64,000 nucleotides of DNA. Source: CALODP01 sp942492055. GTDB lineage: Bacteria > Bacteroidota > Ignavibacteria > Ignavibacteriales > Melioribacteraceae. The notes below the pieces were generated by a model. The model made no database searches, was not told where the DNA came from, and saw only the letters and a program-made list of their open reading frames with translations. Below are positions 61,545 through 64,000 of this stretch, in pieces. The stretch lies in NCBI GenBank assembly GCA_942492055.1, contig CALODP010000020.1, positions 1 through 64,000 on the forward strand. Reading direction: 5' to 3'. Position 1 is the stretch's first letter, and each line of letters starts with the position of its first letter. Both the position numbers and the translations under genes were made by a program.

Positions 61545-63977
61545 TTATTTCTCTTCTGTTTTTTTCTTTGTTGTCGTTCTTCTCGGTTTTGGCATTTTGC
61601 CGAAAACATAAGGCATTCCTTCGATAACCGTTTTGACCGGTATAATTTTCAATCCGTCTTTAATTTCCGGTTTAATTTCATGAAGATCCTTTTCGTTATC
61701 TTCCGGAATCAGAACGGTTTTAATACCGCTACGTTTTGCCGCGAGAAGTTTTTCGTTAAGTCCGCCAATAGCCATTACTTTTCCGCGAAGAGTAATTTCG
61801 CCGGTCATTGCCACATCCCCTTTGGCCGGAATGTTTTTGAATACCGAGTAAAGAACCATTGTAAGAGTAATACCGGCCGAAGGCCCGTCTTTAGGAATAG
61901 CTCCTTCAGGCAAATGGATATGAATCTCTTTGTTCTTCTGGAAATTATCGGGTAATCCGAGTTCCTTTGCGTTAGAACGGAGGTAACTTAAAGCAGCCTG
62001 AGCCGATTCTTTCATTACATCCCCTATTTGGCCGGTGAGAACAAGTTTTTCGGTGCCACTCATTATTGTCGCGTCAACCTCAAGGATTTCGCCACCGACG
62101 CTTGTCCATGCCAGACCGGTTACACTACCGATTCTGTCTACATTGGAAGCTTTCGGTTTCCTGAATTTCGGAACACCGAGATATTTTTCTATTTTTTCGG
62201 AAGTAAGAGTAACATTTCCTTCCGCTTTCTTTTTCTTAGTTTTTGTCTCTGCCATATCAAAGACAAGATCTTTGGCAGATTTTCTGAGGACTGCCGCAAT
62301 TTCTCTTTCGAGATTTCTAACGCCTGCTTCTCTGGTGTATCCGGTAATAATTTTTCTTATTTCATCATCACCAAGAGAAACATTGTGATCAGCTAAGCCG
62401 TGCATATTAATTTGTTTCGGAAGAATGTGTCGTTTTGCAATTTCAACCTTCTCGAATTCCAAATATCCCGGGAGCTCGATAGTTTCCATCCTGTCCAGCA
62501 AAGGAAGAGGAATATTATATTTTACATTCGCGGTTGTAATAAACATAACTTTCGACAAATCGTAGTCAACATCAAGATAGTGATCGTTGAAAGAATGATT
62601 CTGTTCCGGATCCAAAACTTCCAACATAGCGGAAGAAGGGTCACCGCGGAAATCGGCACTCATTTTATCAATTTCGTCGAGGAGAATAACCGGATTAACG
62701 GTTCCCGCTCTTTTCATCGATTGAATAATTTTACCTGGCATAGAACCGATATAGGTTCTTCTGTGTCCTCTGATCTCGGCTTCGTCTCTTACACCGCCAA
62801 GGCTAATACGGATGAATTTACGTCCGAGAGCTCTGGCTATTGATTTACCGAGTGAAGTTTTACCGACTCCGGGAGGGCCAACGAAGCAAAGAATTTGCCC
62901 GCGTAATTGTTTAACAAGATTCAGAACGGCAATATGCTCAACAATTCTGTCTTTCGGTTTTTCAAGGCCGAAATGGTCTTCGTCCAAAATTTTTCTGACA
63001 TTTACAATATCGAGATTATCCTTGGTCTGTTTGTGCCAGGGAACATCAGTTATCCAGTCGAGATAGTTGCGCAATACAGTAGATTCCGGGGAACTGGTCG
63101 GAATTTTCTTAAGCTTGTTCAATTCGTCCAAAGACTTTTCTTTTACCAGCTTAGGCATTCTGGCCTTCTGGATTTTCTCTTTCATCTTTGCGAGTTCCGG
63201 AGAGATTTCTTCATCTTCCCCAAGCTCTTCCTGAAGAATCCGGATTTGTTCCTGTATAATATATTTTCGCTGGGTTTTAGAGATATTCTCCTGAACCTTG
63301 CTCTCTATATCTTTTTCGATTTTCAGAATATCCACTTCGGAATTGAGCACTTTAATGATTTCGTAGATCTGCTCTTTCAAAGTGAATTTCTGAAGAATAG
63401 ATTGTTTTACCTCAACAGATTGGTTGATATTTGCCGCGACATAAAACAGCTTCCTATCAGGCTCGTCAATATTCTCATATGAAGTTAGTGCTTCCGAAGG
63501 GACGGAGCGATTAATTTTTGCGTATTCCTTGAAGAGAGAAGACATTTGACGAATAAGAGCGGAAAGCTCACGCTGATCTTCCGATTCGGGTAGAACTACT
63601 TCAACCTTAGCCTCGAAGAAAGATGTGTTTTCTGTATATTCTACAATTCTACCTTGGATAACTCCGTCCACAAGGATTTTCATTAATCCGTTCGGTAGTT
63701 TCAAAATTTGAATAATTTTCGCGATTGTACCTTCACGATAAATATCATCTTCGGTCGGCTCTTCGATGTTACCTTTCTTTTGAGCAGACAGGAATATATA
63801 TTTGGAGTTGTCCAATGAGTAATTCGCCGCTCTGATAGATTGTTCACGACCAACCAGTACGGGGAAAATCATATAAGGAAAAATCACATTGTCTCTGAGG
63901 GGTAATACCGGTAGTATTTCCGGTATTTCTTGAACTTCAGTATTATCTATGGATACTTTTTTTTCTTTTTCAGCCAT
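61545..63977 (-). CDS. lon: ATP-dependent protease Lon
   Basis: 810-residue cytosolic AAA+ protease. The N-terminal substrate-recognition domain begins LPVLPLRDNVIFPYMIFPV; Walker A is CFVGPPGVGKTSLGKSIAR; Walker B is NPVILLDEIDKM; the serine protease domain has the Ser-Lys dyad in PKDGPSAGITL and RGKVMAIGGLNEKLLAA. The start at ATG 63977 has GGAG only at about 14 bp, so the exact start is not fully fixed. The upstream region leaves the window. Confidence 0.97.
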   Translation of the reverse strand: MAEKEKKVSIDNTEVQEIPEILPVLPLRDNVIFPYMIFPVLVGREQSIRAANYSLDNSKYIFLSAQKKGNIEEPTEDDIYREGTIAKIIQILKLPNGLMKILVDGVIQGRIVEYTENTSFFEAKVEVVLPESEDQRELSALIRQMSSLFKEYAKINRSVPSEALTSYENIDEPDRKLFYVAANINQSVEVKQSILQKFTLKEQIYEIIKVLNSEVDILKIEKDIESKVQENISKTQRKYIIQEQIRILQEELGEDEEISPELAKMKEKIQKARMPKLVKEKSLDELNKLKKIPTSSPESTVLRNYLDWITDVPWHKQTKDNLDIVNVRKILDEDHFGLEKPKDRIVEHIAVLNLVKQLRGQILCFVGPPGVGKTSLGKSIARALGRKFIRISLGGVRDEAEIRGHRRTYIGSMPGKIIQSMKRAGTVNPVILLDEIDKMSADFRGDPSSAMLEVLDPEQNHSFNDHYLDVDYDLSKVMFITTANVKYNIPLPLLDRMETIELPGYLEFEKVEIAKRHILPKQINMHGLADHNVSLGDDEIRKIITGYTREAGVRNLEREIAAVLRKSAKDLVFDMAETKTKKKKAEGNVTLTSEKIEKYLGVPKFRKPKASNVDRIGSVTGLAWTSVGGEILEVDATIMSGTEKLVLTGQIGDVMKESAQAALSYLRSNAKELGLPDNFQKNKEIHIHLPEGAIPKDGPSAGITLTMVLYSVFKNIPAKGDVAMTGEITLRGKVMAIGGLNEKLLAAKRSGIKTVLIPEDNEKDLHEIKPEIKDGLKIIPVKTVIEGMPYVFGKMPKPRRTTTKKKTEEK

Positions 63978-64000
63978 TCGTAAGATTCGACTCCAATTTT

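Noticed and set aside
1..64000. tRNA or rRNA genes
   Set aside because: Intergenic regions were read for T-loop (GGTTCGAATCC-like) and rRNA motifs; none was seen, and IS and cassette regions are not at a tRNA end.

Overview
This window is a piece of an AT-rich bacterial chromosome, most likely from the Bacteroidota/Chlorobi (FCB) group and probably near Ignavibacteria or Chlorobi. Several promoters have the Bacteroidota form TTG-N19/20-TAnnTTTG (upstream of rplM, yicC and abiEi). Most genes also have good Shine-Dalgarno sequences, which suits the Ignavibacteria/Chlorobi side better than classical Bacteroidetes. The taxonomic call is inference.

Layout: (1) 1-8.9 kb: a truncated ilvE behind a candidate leader-peptide attenuator, an MlaE-like permease, a sugar transferase, gdhA, a receiver-PPDK-like fusion and a lipoprotein. 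(2) 9.07-9.83 kb: a large 21-bp minisatellite. (3) 10.2-17.2 kb: a tightly overlapping six-gene locus. It encodes a Tat-exported four-cluster ferredoxin, a HybB/NrfD membrane subunit, a 13-haem cytochrome c, a sensor kinase with haem c motifs and a cysteine-rich insert in its ATPase domain, and two response regulators fused to GcvH-like (lipoyl) domains. This reads as a quinone/periplasm electron-transfer complex with its own redox-sensing pathway, and it is the most unusual coding locus here. (4) 17.3-42.1 kb: mainly housekeeping genes (rplM-rpsI-rpsB-tsf, pyrH-frr, maeB, a degenerate L,D-transpeptidase, a BamA/TamA-like protein, yicC-gmk-rpoZ, a uracil-DNA glycosylase, dnaB, nfo, anmK-ribD-ribE-ribBA-ribH, a UvrD/PcrA helicase and a serine hydrolase).

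(5) 42.1-58.7 kb is a plastic accessory island. It has dispersed extragenic repeats and small orphan genes. It also has an AbiE toxin-antitoxin operon whose toxin is split by an IS21-family element; the 8-bp target duplication is visible and the ORF reconstructs in frame. From 49.4 to 57.2 kb there is a run of small genes separated by integron attC recombination sites. At least two of these sites (54628-54796 and 55406-55465) show the diagnostic stem with extrahelical bases. No integron integrase is in the window, so it is best called a cluster of attC sites lacking an integrase. Cassette contents include a cyclase-like hydrolase, two possible PD-(D/E)XK nucleases, a DUF1643-like gene with a nonsense codon, membrane proteins and a frameshifted NYN-domain gene on the opposite strand.

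(6) 58.7-64 kb: paired palindromes, a second 21-bp minisatellite sharing a core with the first one 49 kb away, and then a leftward lon, msrC-like, dnaX run of core genes. No tRNA, rRNA or CRISPR array was seen.
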